A stretch of DNA of 15,014 nt from Holosporaceae bacterium (GTDB taxonomy: Bacteria; Pseudomonadota; Alphaproteobacteria; UBA3830): assembly GCA_031265715.1 (NCBI GenBank), contig JAISCG010000071.1:1-15014 (forward strand), given 5' to 3'. The position numbers and the translations under genes were made by a program. The notes beneath the pieces are model-generated. The model was not told the DNA's origin and ran no database searches. It worked only from the letters and a program-made list of their open reading frames with translations. This document shows, in pieces, positions 1-5,864 of this stretch. Within the stretch, counting starts at the first letter, position 1, and the number at the start of each line of letters is the position of its first letter.

Positions 1-209
1 TATTCGCTTTTTCCGTGATTAATTTTATCGGAATGGCGGTTGCAAGTTTTGTGTGCAAGTCGGTGAAGCCGATAAATTTCTCGCTGAAATCGAAATTTAA
101 TTTCGGGATAAGCGATAATCTGAAAAAAAAGTGCATTTTTCTGATTAAAAATACGGATACGAGGTTGTATCAAAAATGTTATCTGTTCATTGCCAAAAAA
201 AGCGGATAG
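1..209 (+). CDS. C-terminal end of a membrane protein, probably NuoL (partial)
   Basis: The frame is open from the left edge and stops with TAG at 207-209, six bases before the next start, so this is the tail of a gene that begins outside the window. The visible 69 residues start with one hydrophobic stretch (about residues 1-20) and continue into a lysine-rich tail ending AKKSG. Position immediately upstream of nuoM and nuoN makes NuoL, the largest proton-translocating subunit of NADH:quinone oxidoreductase, the likely identity. The tail ending in DTRLYQKCYLFI loosely resembles the usual NuoL stretch around the Gln-Thr-Gly motif. If so, the usual last membrane helix is missing, because the chain ends only a few residues later. 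The assignment rests mostly on gene order. Confidence 0.5.
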   Translation, partial: FAFSVINFIGMAVASFVCKSVKPINFSLKSKFNFGISDNLKKKCIFLIKNTDTRLYQKCYLFIAKKSG

Positions 210-215
210 AAATTT

Positions 216-1622
216 ATGCCTGCCGGTAGCGTTCTGTTGATGATTATACTGATTCCGTTGCTCGGAGGATTTTATATTTTCCGAACGGATGAAAAAGATT
301 TTTCGGCTGACATAAAATCGGCGTCCGTGTGGACGGCGGCCTTCGCATTTTTGATGTCGCTGATTTTATTTTTTTCGGCAAAGGAGAATTTTTCGTTTTT
401 CGATATTCCTTTTTCGGCAAACGGTATTTCCGTTTACATGATTGCTTCGACAACTCTTTTAATTTTAATCGGAGTGGTTATCGGCTGCGACGAAATCAAA
501 AGCAACGTTCGGCAATTTCACGCTTTGTCGCTGTTTCTGGAGTCGCTGCTGGTGATGCTGTTTTCGACCGCGGACATTTTTGCATTTTACATTCTTTTTG
601 AATTGATTCTGCTGACGGCTTTTGTGCTGCTCGGAGTATTTTCGAAAGACTCCGTTTGCGCGTCCAAATTTTTTGCAGTGCTGTCCGTCGGAGCGATTTT
701 TCTGCTCTGCGGTGTGGTTTATCTGGCGGAAACAACCGGAATTACCGAAACGGATGTTTTGATAAAATATGCTTTTACCGAAGAACAGCGAAACATTATA
801 TTTACGATGTTTTTCATCGGATTTGCACCCCAGGCCGCGCTGTTTCCTCTGCACATTTGGTTGCCGGATTCCTACGCAAAACCTCCAATATCAGTTTCTG
901 TTATTTTCGCCGGAATATTATCGAAAATCGGAGTTTTCGGAATGCTGACGATACTTGTACCGCTCACAAAAAGTACGGATCCGATTGTGCAGAAATATAT
1001 TTTTATCGGAGCGATAATCACAATCGGATACGCAACTTTAGCTGCCCTCGCGCATCGAAATGTAAAAAGAATTACGGCTTATATTTCAATCAGTTACTCG
1101 GCAATTATTGTATCGGGAATTTTTTCTTATAATGTGGAGGGAATATTCGGAGCTTTTTTTAACATGACGGTTCACGGTTTTATCGTTTCCGCCCTGTTGG
1201 TGACTTTCAGAATTATTGAAAATCATTTCGGAACGCAAAATAATGTGAGCGGAGTTTCTGCCGCCCTTCCGAATTTTTCAAAAACGGCGTCGATACCGAT
1301 GTTCGCCGTTATTTCCGTTCCGCTGCTGCCGTGTTTCGTCGGAAATTTTCTGATCATATCCGGAAATTTCAACAAACACGTATTTTTATCTTCGATTTTA
1401 TGTTTTCTGATTGCATGCAGCGTGTTTTACGGATTGAAAATGCGCCACGACATATTTTTCGGAGAGAGCAATCGAAAAAAATCAAAACTGAGCAACGTTG
1501 AATGCCTGTGTTTGTATCCCCTTGTTTTATTTGTAATAATAGCAGGCGTTATTCCGGATAAATTTTTTTGTTTTGCAAAAGACGAGTTGTTTAAAATTTG
1601 CCGCGCGGAGTCCGAGTCATGA
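216..1622 (+). CDS. nuoM: NADH-quinone oxidoreductase subunit M (divergent)
   Basis: NuoM is one of three antiporter-like subunits in the membrane arm of complex I and normally moves protons across the inner membrane. The 468-residue product is hydrophobic throughout and slightly short for the family (about 500). Recognisable blocks are FELILL with the TM5 glutamate (E129), FPLHIWLPD (210-218), the TM8 lysine in AGILSKIGVFG (K237), a VHG block with H320, and the late SVPLLPCFVGNFL stretch. Set against E. coli NuoM, the TM7 lysine (K234) is Gln206 here and the TM12 glutamate (E407) is Asn377. These positions come from alignment by eye. ATG 216 follows the upstream stop by six bases; an internal ATG at 240 is a possible alternative. 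nuoN overlaps its 3' end, so the genes are probably cotranscribed. Identity is good; whether it still pumps is doubtful. Confidence 0.85.
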   Translation: MPAGSVLLMIILIPLLGGFYIFRTDEKDFSADIKSASVWTAAFAFLMSLILFFSAKENFSFFDIPFSANGISVYMIASTTLLILIGVVIGCDEIKSNVRQFHALSLFLESLLVMLFSTADIFAFYILFELILLTAFVLLGVFSKDSVCASKFFAVLSVGAIFLLCGVVYLAETTGITETDVLIKYAFTEEQRNIIFTMFFIGFAPQAALFPLHIWLPDSYAKPPISVSVIFAGILSKIGVFGMLTILVPLTKSTDPIVQKYIFIGAIITIGYATLAALAHRNVKRITAYISISYSAIIVSGIFSYNVEGIFGAFFNMTVHGFIVSALLVTFRIIENHFGTQNNVSGVSAALPNFSKTASIPMFAVISVPLLPCFVGNFLIISGNFNKHVFLSSILCFLIACSVFYGLKMRHDIFFGESNRKKSKLSNVECLCLYPLVLFVIIAGVIPDKFFCFAKDELFKICRAESES

Positions 1623-2944
1623 TCAAAAATTTTCTGCCGGAATTTTTGCTGTCGATGTACATAATTGCAGCGCTGATTTCACGGAAAGCCCGGTTGCCGA
1701 ACGGTTCGCTGATATTTATTGCGGCGATTCCGGCCTGTTGTTTCTGCGAAGAGTCGGCGAAGACGAATTTTCTTCTGCACAATGTTACGCTGCTGAAAAT
1801 TATGCTGTTGCTCGGGGGATCCGTAATTTCCCGGCTCATGAAAAATGACTCTTTCGAAAACCGACTTTTGATGACCTGTTCGATTTTGGGATCGTTACTC
1901 GTTGTTTCCGCAAACAATTTTATATTGCTGTTTTTTTCGGTGCAATTGATGATAATTCCCGCCTGTCGATTGATCGGCCGGGACGATCCCGGTTTTCGCC
2001 GAATTTTTTTTCTGTCATGCATTCTGCGTTCGCTGCTTCTCGCGGCGGCGATCGGTTTTATATATTTTTCTCTGAAAGCGACGAGCTTCGGTGATATCAG
2101 ATATTTGATTTCATTTTCCGAGATCGATCAAAATTTCCTGCTGCTGTCGATCCTGATTTTGGCGTCGTTACCGCTGAGATTCGGATTCTCTCCGGAAAAT
2201 TCTTTCGCGTTTCGAATTCTTCGGGAAAAAATTTCGAACGCCGCACTTATATATTGTGTGGCGTATCCGGCTGCTTTGATCGTTTTTTACAGAATAACGG
2301 CGAATGTTTTCGGAAATTTCGGCGGAAGAAATTTGCTCCTGTCGGCCGGATTAATTCTGTCTGCTTCGGCCGCAGTGCAATTGCCGTTCCAAAATAATCT
2401 GAAAAAAATCATAGCCTGCGCCGTTACGAGTCATGTCGGAACAATTTTTATGTGCTGCGCATTTCCCTGTTACAACAGCGCGAATGCCGTCATATTTTCG
2501 ACAGCGTCCGAGATGATTTCGTTGCTCGGAATTTTTGTCCTGCTCGATGAAGTAAAAAAAAACAAATATTCGGAAATCGAAAATATTCAACATCTGAATT
2601 CGTTGCAGAATCGACATCCGATTTTAGCGCTGTCGATTTTTGCATTATTTCTGTCGCTTTTCGGATTTCCCCCGTTTTTGGGATTCCAAAGCAGATTTTA
2701 TCTTTTCTCCGCCATGGTCGAAAATTTTTCGATGCTGATGATTTACGCCGCGACATTAATACCGAATTTAATTTGCATAATAAAAATATCGGAAGCGCTT
2801 TGGTTTAAAAAAAATAATGATATTTTTATTTTTGATGAAGGCACGGGGAAAATAACGGGTTTTCTGGCGAGTCTGACAATCATTGCAATTCCGATCATTT
2901 TCATGATGCTGCAAACCATAAACAATTACATGTATTTTACGTAA
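1619..2944 (+). CDS. nuoN: NADH-quinone oxidoreductase subunit N (degenerate)
   Basis: NuoN is the antiporter-like complex I subunit next to the quinone module. The start chosen is ATG 1619, which overlaps the nuoM stop as ATGA and gives 441 residues beginning MIKNFLPEF, like the usual NuoN start; ATG 1598 in frame would add seven residues. The best-preserved parts are the NLKK...TSHVG region (259-274) and the block around RHPILALSIF to LSLFGFPPFLGF (332-356), both characteristic of NuoN. Much of the rest is altered. The TM5 glutamate is Gln109, the TM7 lysine appears as Arg187, the terminal lysine is Arg359, no lysine is found in the TM8 equivalent, and the TM7 His-Leu-Trp-Thr-Pro-Asp motif is absent. 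It is an open, undisrupted frame, so it is not a simple pseudogene. Family assignment relies on gene order plus these blocks. Confidence 0.75.
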   Translation: MIKNFLPEFLLSMYIIAALISRKARLPNGSLIFIAAIPACCFCEESAKTNFLLHNVTLLKIMLLLGGSVISRLMKNDSFENRLLMTCSILGSLLVVSANNFILLFFSVQLMIIPACRLIGRDDPGFRRIFFLSCILRSLLLAAAIGFIYFSLKATSFGDIRYLISFSEIDQNFLLLSILILASLPLRFGFSPENSFAFRILREKISNAALIYCVAYPAALIVFYRITANVFGNFGGRNLLLSAGLILSASAAVQLPFQNNLKKIIACAVTSHVGTIFMCCAFPCYNSANAVIFSTASEMISLLGIFVLLDEVKKNKYSEIENIQHLNSLQNRHPILALSIFALFLSLFGFPPFLGFQSRFYLFSAMVENFSMLMIYAATLIPNLICIIKISEALWFKKNNDIFIFDEGTGKITGFLASLTIIAIPIIFMMLQTINNYMYFT

Positions 2945-2965
2945 ATAAAATTTTTCTCAAATTTC

Positions 2966-2993
2966 TTGCTAAAGTTTTAGGATGTGATATCTT
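2966..2993 (+). promoter_or_regulatory. Candidate sigma-70 promoter for nadK
   Basis: TTGCTA (2966-2971) and TATCTT (2988-2993) are separated by 16 bases in the 73-base gap between nuoN and nadK. Transcription would begin near 3000 and leave a leader of under 20 bases. The hexamers are only moderately close to consensus, so readthrough from nuoN is also possible. Confidence 0.35.
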
Positions 2994-3017
2994 GAATTGG
3001 CAGTTGTGGTATCGGTG

Positions 3018-3776
3018 ATGAGGATATTCTTCGTTTGTTCTTCAAATTCAAAGTCGAAGAGTGCTTTTCGTTTTATGGTGAAGCAGTACGGTCAGGCAGA
3101 CATAGATAAAGCGGATTGCATCGTTGTTCTTTCCGGGGACGGCATGGTTTTGCGGGCTTTTCATGAAAATTACGCGCGAAATCTTCCGATTTTCGGGATG
3201 AATCGCGGCGTGCTCGGTTTTCTCACGAATAAATATTCGAAGGAAAATCTCGAGGAAAGAATTCAAAAAGCCTCTCGTGTAAATTTTCATCCGCTGCGGG
3301 TGATCGTTGAAAAAAGAAGCGGAGAGATTCTTTCGGATATCGCAGTTAACGAGGTGTATTTGCTGAGAGAAACGCATCAATCCGCAAAAATCAGCATAAC
3401 GGTGGACGGTATTTTGCGAATGAAGGAGTTGGTTTGTGACGGCTTGATATCGGCAACTTCCGTCGGCAGTACGGCCTACAATTATTCCGCTTCCGGGCCG
3501 ATAATTCCGCCGGGATCGAATTTGCTGGCGATTACGCCGATCAGTCCTTTTCGTCCGAGAAACTGGCGCGGCGCGCTTCTTTCTTCCGACGTCGTGTTGG
3601 ATTTTTATATCAATGACAATGCTCGGAGGCCGGTGTGTGCCGTTGCAGATTATGTTGAATTTCGCCAGGCGCTCAAGGTTCGGGTTTTCGAAGATAAGAA
3701 TATGACTCTCACTTTATTGTTGGATGAAGACAATTCTATCAACGAGAAAGTTCTCGGCGAGCAATTTGCCGCTTGA
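3018..3776 (+). CDS. nadK: NAD kinase
   Basis: NAD kinase phosphorylates NAD to NADP in the cytoplasm, the only route to NADP. The 252-residue product has the family signature in order: SGDGM (39-43) with the catalytic aspartate D41, GMNRGVLGFL (60-69), NEVYLLR (111-117), the DGLISATSVGSTAY block (141-154), ITPISPFRPRNWRG (172-185) and AVADYVEF near the end. The compact length and the ISPFRPR stretch match the alphaproteobacterial branch. The usual GGDG motif begins with serine here (S39). ATG 3018 gives the expected MRIFFV start; GTG 3015 and TTG 2997 lie in frame upstream, and none has a strong ribosome binding site. Identification is secure. Confidence 0.95.
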   Translation: MRIFFVCSSNSKSKSAFRFMVKQYGQADIDKADCIVVLSGDGMVLRAFHENYARNLPIFGMNRGVLGFLTNKYSKENLEERIQKASRVNFHPLRVIVEKRSGEILSDIAVNEVYLLRETHQSAKISITVDGILRMKELVCDGLISATSVGSTAYNYSASGPIIPPGSNLLAITPISPFRPRNWRGALLSSDVVLDFYINDNARRPVCAVADYVEFRQALKVRVFEDKNMTLTLLLDEDNSINEKVLGEQFAA

Positions 3777-3801
3777 TTTTTTAGCGTGATTTTGCTATCA
3801 T
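3773..3801 (+). promoter_or_regulatory. Sigma-70 promoter of the rpmG-rpmH-rnpA-yidD operon
   Basis: TTGATT (3773-3778) and TATCAT (3796-3801) stand exactly 17 bases apart, close to consensus. The -35 hexamer includes the TGA stop of nadK, so the promoter is packed into the gene end. Transcription would start near 3808 and give a leader of about 20 bases before rpmG. Confidence 0.65.
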
Positions 3802-3829
3802 CCCTCTTCGAAGACAGTGGAGTTTTGTT

Positions 3830-3997
3830 ATGGCAAAGTCAGCGGCGATGACCGTAAAAATGTTGAGCACAGCCAATACCGGTTTTTTTTATGTGAAAAA
3901 AAGAAATCCGCGTAAGCAGCCGGAAAAAATGGAAATGAAAAAGTATGATCCGGTTGTTCGCAAGCATGTGCTTTTTAAAGAAGCGAAAATTAAATAA
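3830..3997 (+). CDS. rpmG: 50S ribosomal protein L33
   Basis: This 55-residue basic protein is L33, a small component of the large ribosomal subunit near the E site. It starts at ATG 3830 after GGAG at 3819-3822 and stops at TAA 3995. The order MLSTANTGFFYVKKRNPRK, then the lysine-rich middle, then KKYDPVVRKHVLFKEAKIK is diagnostic for the family. It has no cysteines, so it is the zinc-free form. It is the first gene behind the promoter at 3773-3801 and sits 19 bases before rpmH; L33 is not normally the first gene of the rpmH operon. Confidence 0.95.
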   Translation: MAKSAAMTVKMLSTANTGFFYVKKRNPRKQPEKMEMKKYDPVVRKHVLFKEAKIK

Positions 3998-4016
3998 TTT
4001 ATGATGGGAGAGAGAT

Positions 4017-4148
4017 ATGGCCAGACCTACCTATAATCCGAGCAGATTGATTCGTAAACGCAGACACGGATTCAGAGCGAGAACTGCCGCCGGAGGTCAT
4101 GTTTTAAAGGCAAGAAGAGCGAAGGGACGCGCTCGGTTATCTGCCTGA
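4017..4148 (+). CDS. rpmH: 50S ribosomal protein L34
   Basis: The 43-residue product is L34, a very basic large-subunit protein. The start MARPTYNPSRLIRKRRHGFR and the block AGGHVLKARRAKGRARLSA match the whole family length; the usual opening Lys-Arg is Ala-Arg here, and the usual Met-x-Thr in the middle reads ARTAAGG. A strong GGGAGAG ribosome binding site (4006-4012) precedes ATG 4017. It is followed 12 bases later by rnpA, the conserved pairing found in nearly all bacteria. Confidence 0.95.
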   Translation: MARPTYNPSRLIRKRRHGFRARTAAGGHVLKARRAKGRARLSA

Positions 4149-4160
4149 CGTTGATTTACG

Positions 4161-4517
4161 TTGAAAAAAGATTTTAGAATCAAAAAAAGAAGAGATTTTG
4201 TGAGGGCCTCGCAGTCCGGATTCTGTTACAGATCCGGATCCGTGGTGGTTCAGTGTATTTTTAGCGGAGCGGAAAACTACAGAGTCGGATTCACGGCTTC
4301 GCGCAGAGTCGGAAATGCCGTTGCGAGAAATCGCTGCAAACGCAGGATGCGCGCTGCGGCCGATATCGTGTTTAGAGATCTCGGTTTCGCCGGAACGGAC
4401 TATGTTCTGATCGCGAAAAAGTCCGTCCGCAGCGTAAAATGGGATAATCTTGTGGGCGAAGTTACCGCCGCGGTGCGTTATCTGAATAATAAGGTCTCGA
4501 AATGCAGAGAATCTTGA
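4161..4517 (+). CDS. rnpA: Ribonuclease P protein component
   Basis: RnpA is the protein cofactor of RNase P; it binds the catalytic RNA and the 5' leader of precursor tRNA. The 118-residue protein shows IKKRRDFVRA near the start (7-16), VGFTASRRVGNAVARNRCKR (42-61) with the RNR signature, and a C-terminal half of normal length. The start is TTG 4161: the in-frame stop at 4152-4154 excludes anything further upstream, and later starts would cut the first conserved basic block. A TTG start and weak ribosome binding site suggest low expression coupled to rpmH. The 3' end overlaps yidD by 16 bases. Confidence 0.95.
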   Translation: MKKDFRIKKRRDFVRASQSGFCYRSGSVVVQCIFSGAENYRVGFTASRRVGNAVARNRCKRRMRAAADIVFRDLGFAGTDYVLIAKKSVRSVKWDNLVGEVTAAVRYLNNKVSKCRES

Positions 4518-4708
4518 TATTTCTAATTCGTATTTATCAAAATGCCGTTTCCCCCTATCTGAGAGCGCAGTGTAAATTTTATCCGACGTGCTCGGAGTAT
4601 GCGATTTTATCCCTGAAAAAATACGGATCGTTTCGAGGGCTCATGAAAACGATCGTTCGGCTGCTAAGGTGCAATCCTTTTTCACGCGGCGGCATTGATT
4701 TTCCCTGA
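4502..4708 (+). CDS. yidD: Membrane protein insertion efficiency factor YidD
   Basis: YidD is a small membrane-associated protein that helps the YidC insertase place proteins in the inner membrane. The 68-residue product has the amphipathic start ILIFLIRIYQ, then SPYLRAQCKFYPTCSEYA (17-34) and LLRCNPFSRGGID (54-66), with the three family cysteines C24, C30 and C57. It overlaps rnpA in another frame and has AAGG upstream of ATG 4502, so translation is probably coupled. The yidC gene that usually follows is not here; the operon ends in a terminator instead. Confidence 0.93.
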   Translation: MQRILIFLIRIYQNAVSPYLRAQCKFYPTCSEYAILSLKKYGSFRGLMKTIVRLLRCNPFSRGGIDFP

Positions 4709-4780
4709 ACGACCGCATAACCCCATTATAACTCTGCCGGTTCCATTTTATCAAGAAAAATGAGTTTGTTTTTTGGAGAC

Positions 4781-4806
4781 GCAGGCTGTACGCTTGCTGT
4801 TTTTTT
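4781..4806 (+). terminator. Rho-independent terminator after yidD
   Basis: GCAGGC (4781-4786) pairs with GCTTGC (4792-4797) across a five-base loop, with one G-U pair, and is followed by a run of seven T (4800-4806). It lies 72 bases after the yidD stop. The stem is short, so strength is uncertain. The remaining gap to rpsF is AT-rich and contains no gene I can support. Confidence 0.5.
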
Positions 4807-4918
4807 AGGGGGAAACGCGCAATTACTTGAAAATTAAGGAGATTTTCGAAAAAAATTGAAGCTTCTTCCCTCCTCCGGAAAAAAACCTGAACTTGAAACA
4901 ACGGTTGAGAAAAAACAG

Positions 4919-4947
4919 TTGCAAGTTTTTATCAAAAGATGTATAAG
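4919..4947 (+). promoter_or_regulatory. Sigma-70 promoter of rpsF-rpsR
   Basis: TTGCAA (4919-4924) and TATAAG (4942-4947) are 17 bases apart, one of the closest matches to consensus in the window. Transcription should start near 4954, just before the leader hairpin, about 49 bases upstream of rpsF. Confidence 0.65.
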
Positions 4948-4957
4948 GGAGCGGTTG

Positions 4958-4978
4958 AAGAAGATGCGGTATCTTCTT
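4958..4978 (+). promoter_or_regulatory. Hairpin in the rpsF leader, with an overlapping short upstream ORF
   Basis: AAGAAGAT (4958-4965) and ATCTTCTT (4971-4978) form a perfect eight-base-pair stem with loop GCGGT at the very 5' end of the predicted rpsF mRNA. An ATG at 4964 opens an 11-codon frame (MRYLLSILGIR) that stops at 4997-4999, three bases before the rpsF start. Many bacteria control rpsF through an S6:S18-binding leader RNA, but I do not see the CCG element expected for that motif. A regulatory role is inference; the hairpin could simply protect the 5' end. Confidence 0.4.
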
Positions 4979-5002
4979 AGTATTTTAGGCATTCGGTAAG
5001 GT

Positions 5003-5425
5003 ATGAATCTTTATGAAAATGTTTTTATAGGTCGTCAGGATTTGTCCCAGCAGCAGATGGAAGCTCTTGGGGTGAGTCTGTGTTTATTTATTACTCAAAA
5101 CGGTGGCGAAGTTGTTCGCAGCGAGTATTGCGGGTTCAGATGGTTGGCCTATCCGGTTAAAAAGAATCGCAAAGGACATTATTATGTAATACAGATGAAA
5201 GCCGGCGGAACTTTAATCGCCGAGCTGAATCGTATCATGAGAATTAACGAAGATATTATTCGTTGTTTGGTTGTTCGGGTTGATAGATTTTCTGATCATG
5301 ATAACTTGATTTCCCAGGCTAAAACGTTTGGCGATGAGTTTGGTGCAACAAAAGACGTCGGATATCGCAACGCCGGAAACAAAACAATAGTCACAGAGTC
5401 CGAAAAAGAAGCGGAAATTGCATAG
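5003..5425 (+). CDS. rpsF: 30S ribosomal protein S6
   Basis: S6 binds S18 and 16S rRNA in the platform of the small subunit. The 140-residue product begins MNLYENVFIGRQDLS and contains GGEVVRSEYCGFRWLAYPVK and KNRKGHYYVIQMKA, followed by MRINEDIIRCLVVRVD; all are standard S6 blocks. The C-terminal tail after about residue 100 is acidic and poorly conserved, as is normal in Alphaproteobacteria. It is transcribed from the promoter at 4919-4947 with rpsR 18 bases downstream. Confidence 0.96.
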   Translation: MNLYENVFIGRQDLSQQQMEALGVSLCLFITQNGGEVVRSEYCGFRWLAYPVKKNRKGHYYVIQMKAGGTLIAELNRIMRINEDIIRCLVVRVDRFSDHDNLISQAKTFGDEFGATKDVGYRNAGNKTIVTESEKEAEIA

Positions 5426-5443
5426 GAAAATTCGGGAGTAGAG

Positions 5444-5707
5444 ATGAGAAACGAAAAAAAAGATACTAGGAATAAAGATAAGCCTTCTTGGAAAAAGAAT
5501 AATTTTAAAAGGAAAACCTGTCCTTTTGAGAGCGGGGCGTTGAAAATCGACTATAAAGATCCTCGCACTTTGCAGAAATTCACCTCGGAAAGAGGAAAGA
5601 TCATGCCTTGCAGGATATCCATGGTTTCCGCCAAAAGGCAGAGAGAGCTTGCGATCGCCATTAAGAGAGCGAGATACCTCGCGTTGCTTCCGTACGTTGC
5701 CGACTAA
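5444..5707 (+). CDS. rpsR: 30S ribosomal protein S18
   Basis: S18 is the partner of S6 on the small subunit. The 87-residue product has a basic N-terminal extension, then KRKTCPFESG (22-31), IDYKDPRTLQKFTSERGKI (35-53) and VSAKRQRELAIAIKRARYLA (61-80), ending LLPYVAD. GGGAG at 5434-5438 precedes ATG 5444. The rplI gene (L9) that commonly follows is absent; a strong terminator comes directly after the stop. Confidence 0.96.
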   Translation: MRNEKKDTRNKDKPSWKKNNFKRKTCPFESGALKIDYKDPRTLQKFTSERGKIMPCRISMVSAKRQRELAIAIKRARYLALLPYVAD

Positions 5708-5721
5708 TTTTTGACGAATGT

Positions 5722-5756
5722 AGGCGCAGTTACTAATAGCACATGCGCCTTTTTTT
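5722..5756 (+). terminator. Rho-independent terminator after rpsR
   Basis: AGGCGCA (5722-5728) is perfectly complementary to TGCGCCT (5744-5750) across a 15-base loop, and the stem runs into seven T (5750-5756). It lies 15 bases after the rpsR stop and closes the rpsF-rpsR unit. It is the clearest terminator in the window. Confidence 0.8.
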
Positions 5757-5758
5757 CT

Positions 5759-5797
5759 TTGCATATTTTTAGTAATCTCGTATAGTGCCCTATAGGG
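5759..5797 (+). promoter_or_regulatory. Promoter of the MFS gene with a palindrome at the start site
   Basis: TTGCAT (5759-5764) and TATAGT (5781-5786) are 16 bases apart and begin directly after the terminator. The perfect 10-bp palindrome CCCTATAGGG (5788-5797) covers the expected transcription start near 5793. A repressor bound there would block initiation, but no regulator gene is next to it and a 10-bp palindrome can occur by chance. The leader to the gene is about 70 bases. Confidence 0.5.
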
Positions 5798-5864
5798 GTG
5801 TGTTTTTCGATCTCGGTACTGTATTTCCGGGATTATTCTGTCTGTGTATGTGATGAGGTGTTTC

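Noticed and set aside
656..1132. A 158-codon + strand frame inside nuoM.
   Set aside because: It is an out-of-frame reading of a clear membrane protein gene, without a ribosome binding site.
1598..2944. The longer start of nuoN at ATG 1598.
   Set aside because: The ATGA overlap at 1619 is the usual coupling arrangement and yields the typical NuoN N-terminus; the extra seven residues include charged ones and have no family match.
4829..4847. GAAAAT/ATTTTC stem in the yidD-rpsF gap.
   Set aside because: It is short and AT-only, followed by A rather than T on the + strand, and could arise by chance in such sequence.
4856..4999. A Lys/Leu-rich open frame before rpsF, with AAGGAG about 14 bases upstream of a TTG.
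   Set aside because: It runs through the rpsF promoter, the binding site spacing is too long and the composition is that of AT-rich non-coding DNA. Only the short ATG 4964 frame in the leader is kept as a possibility.
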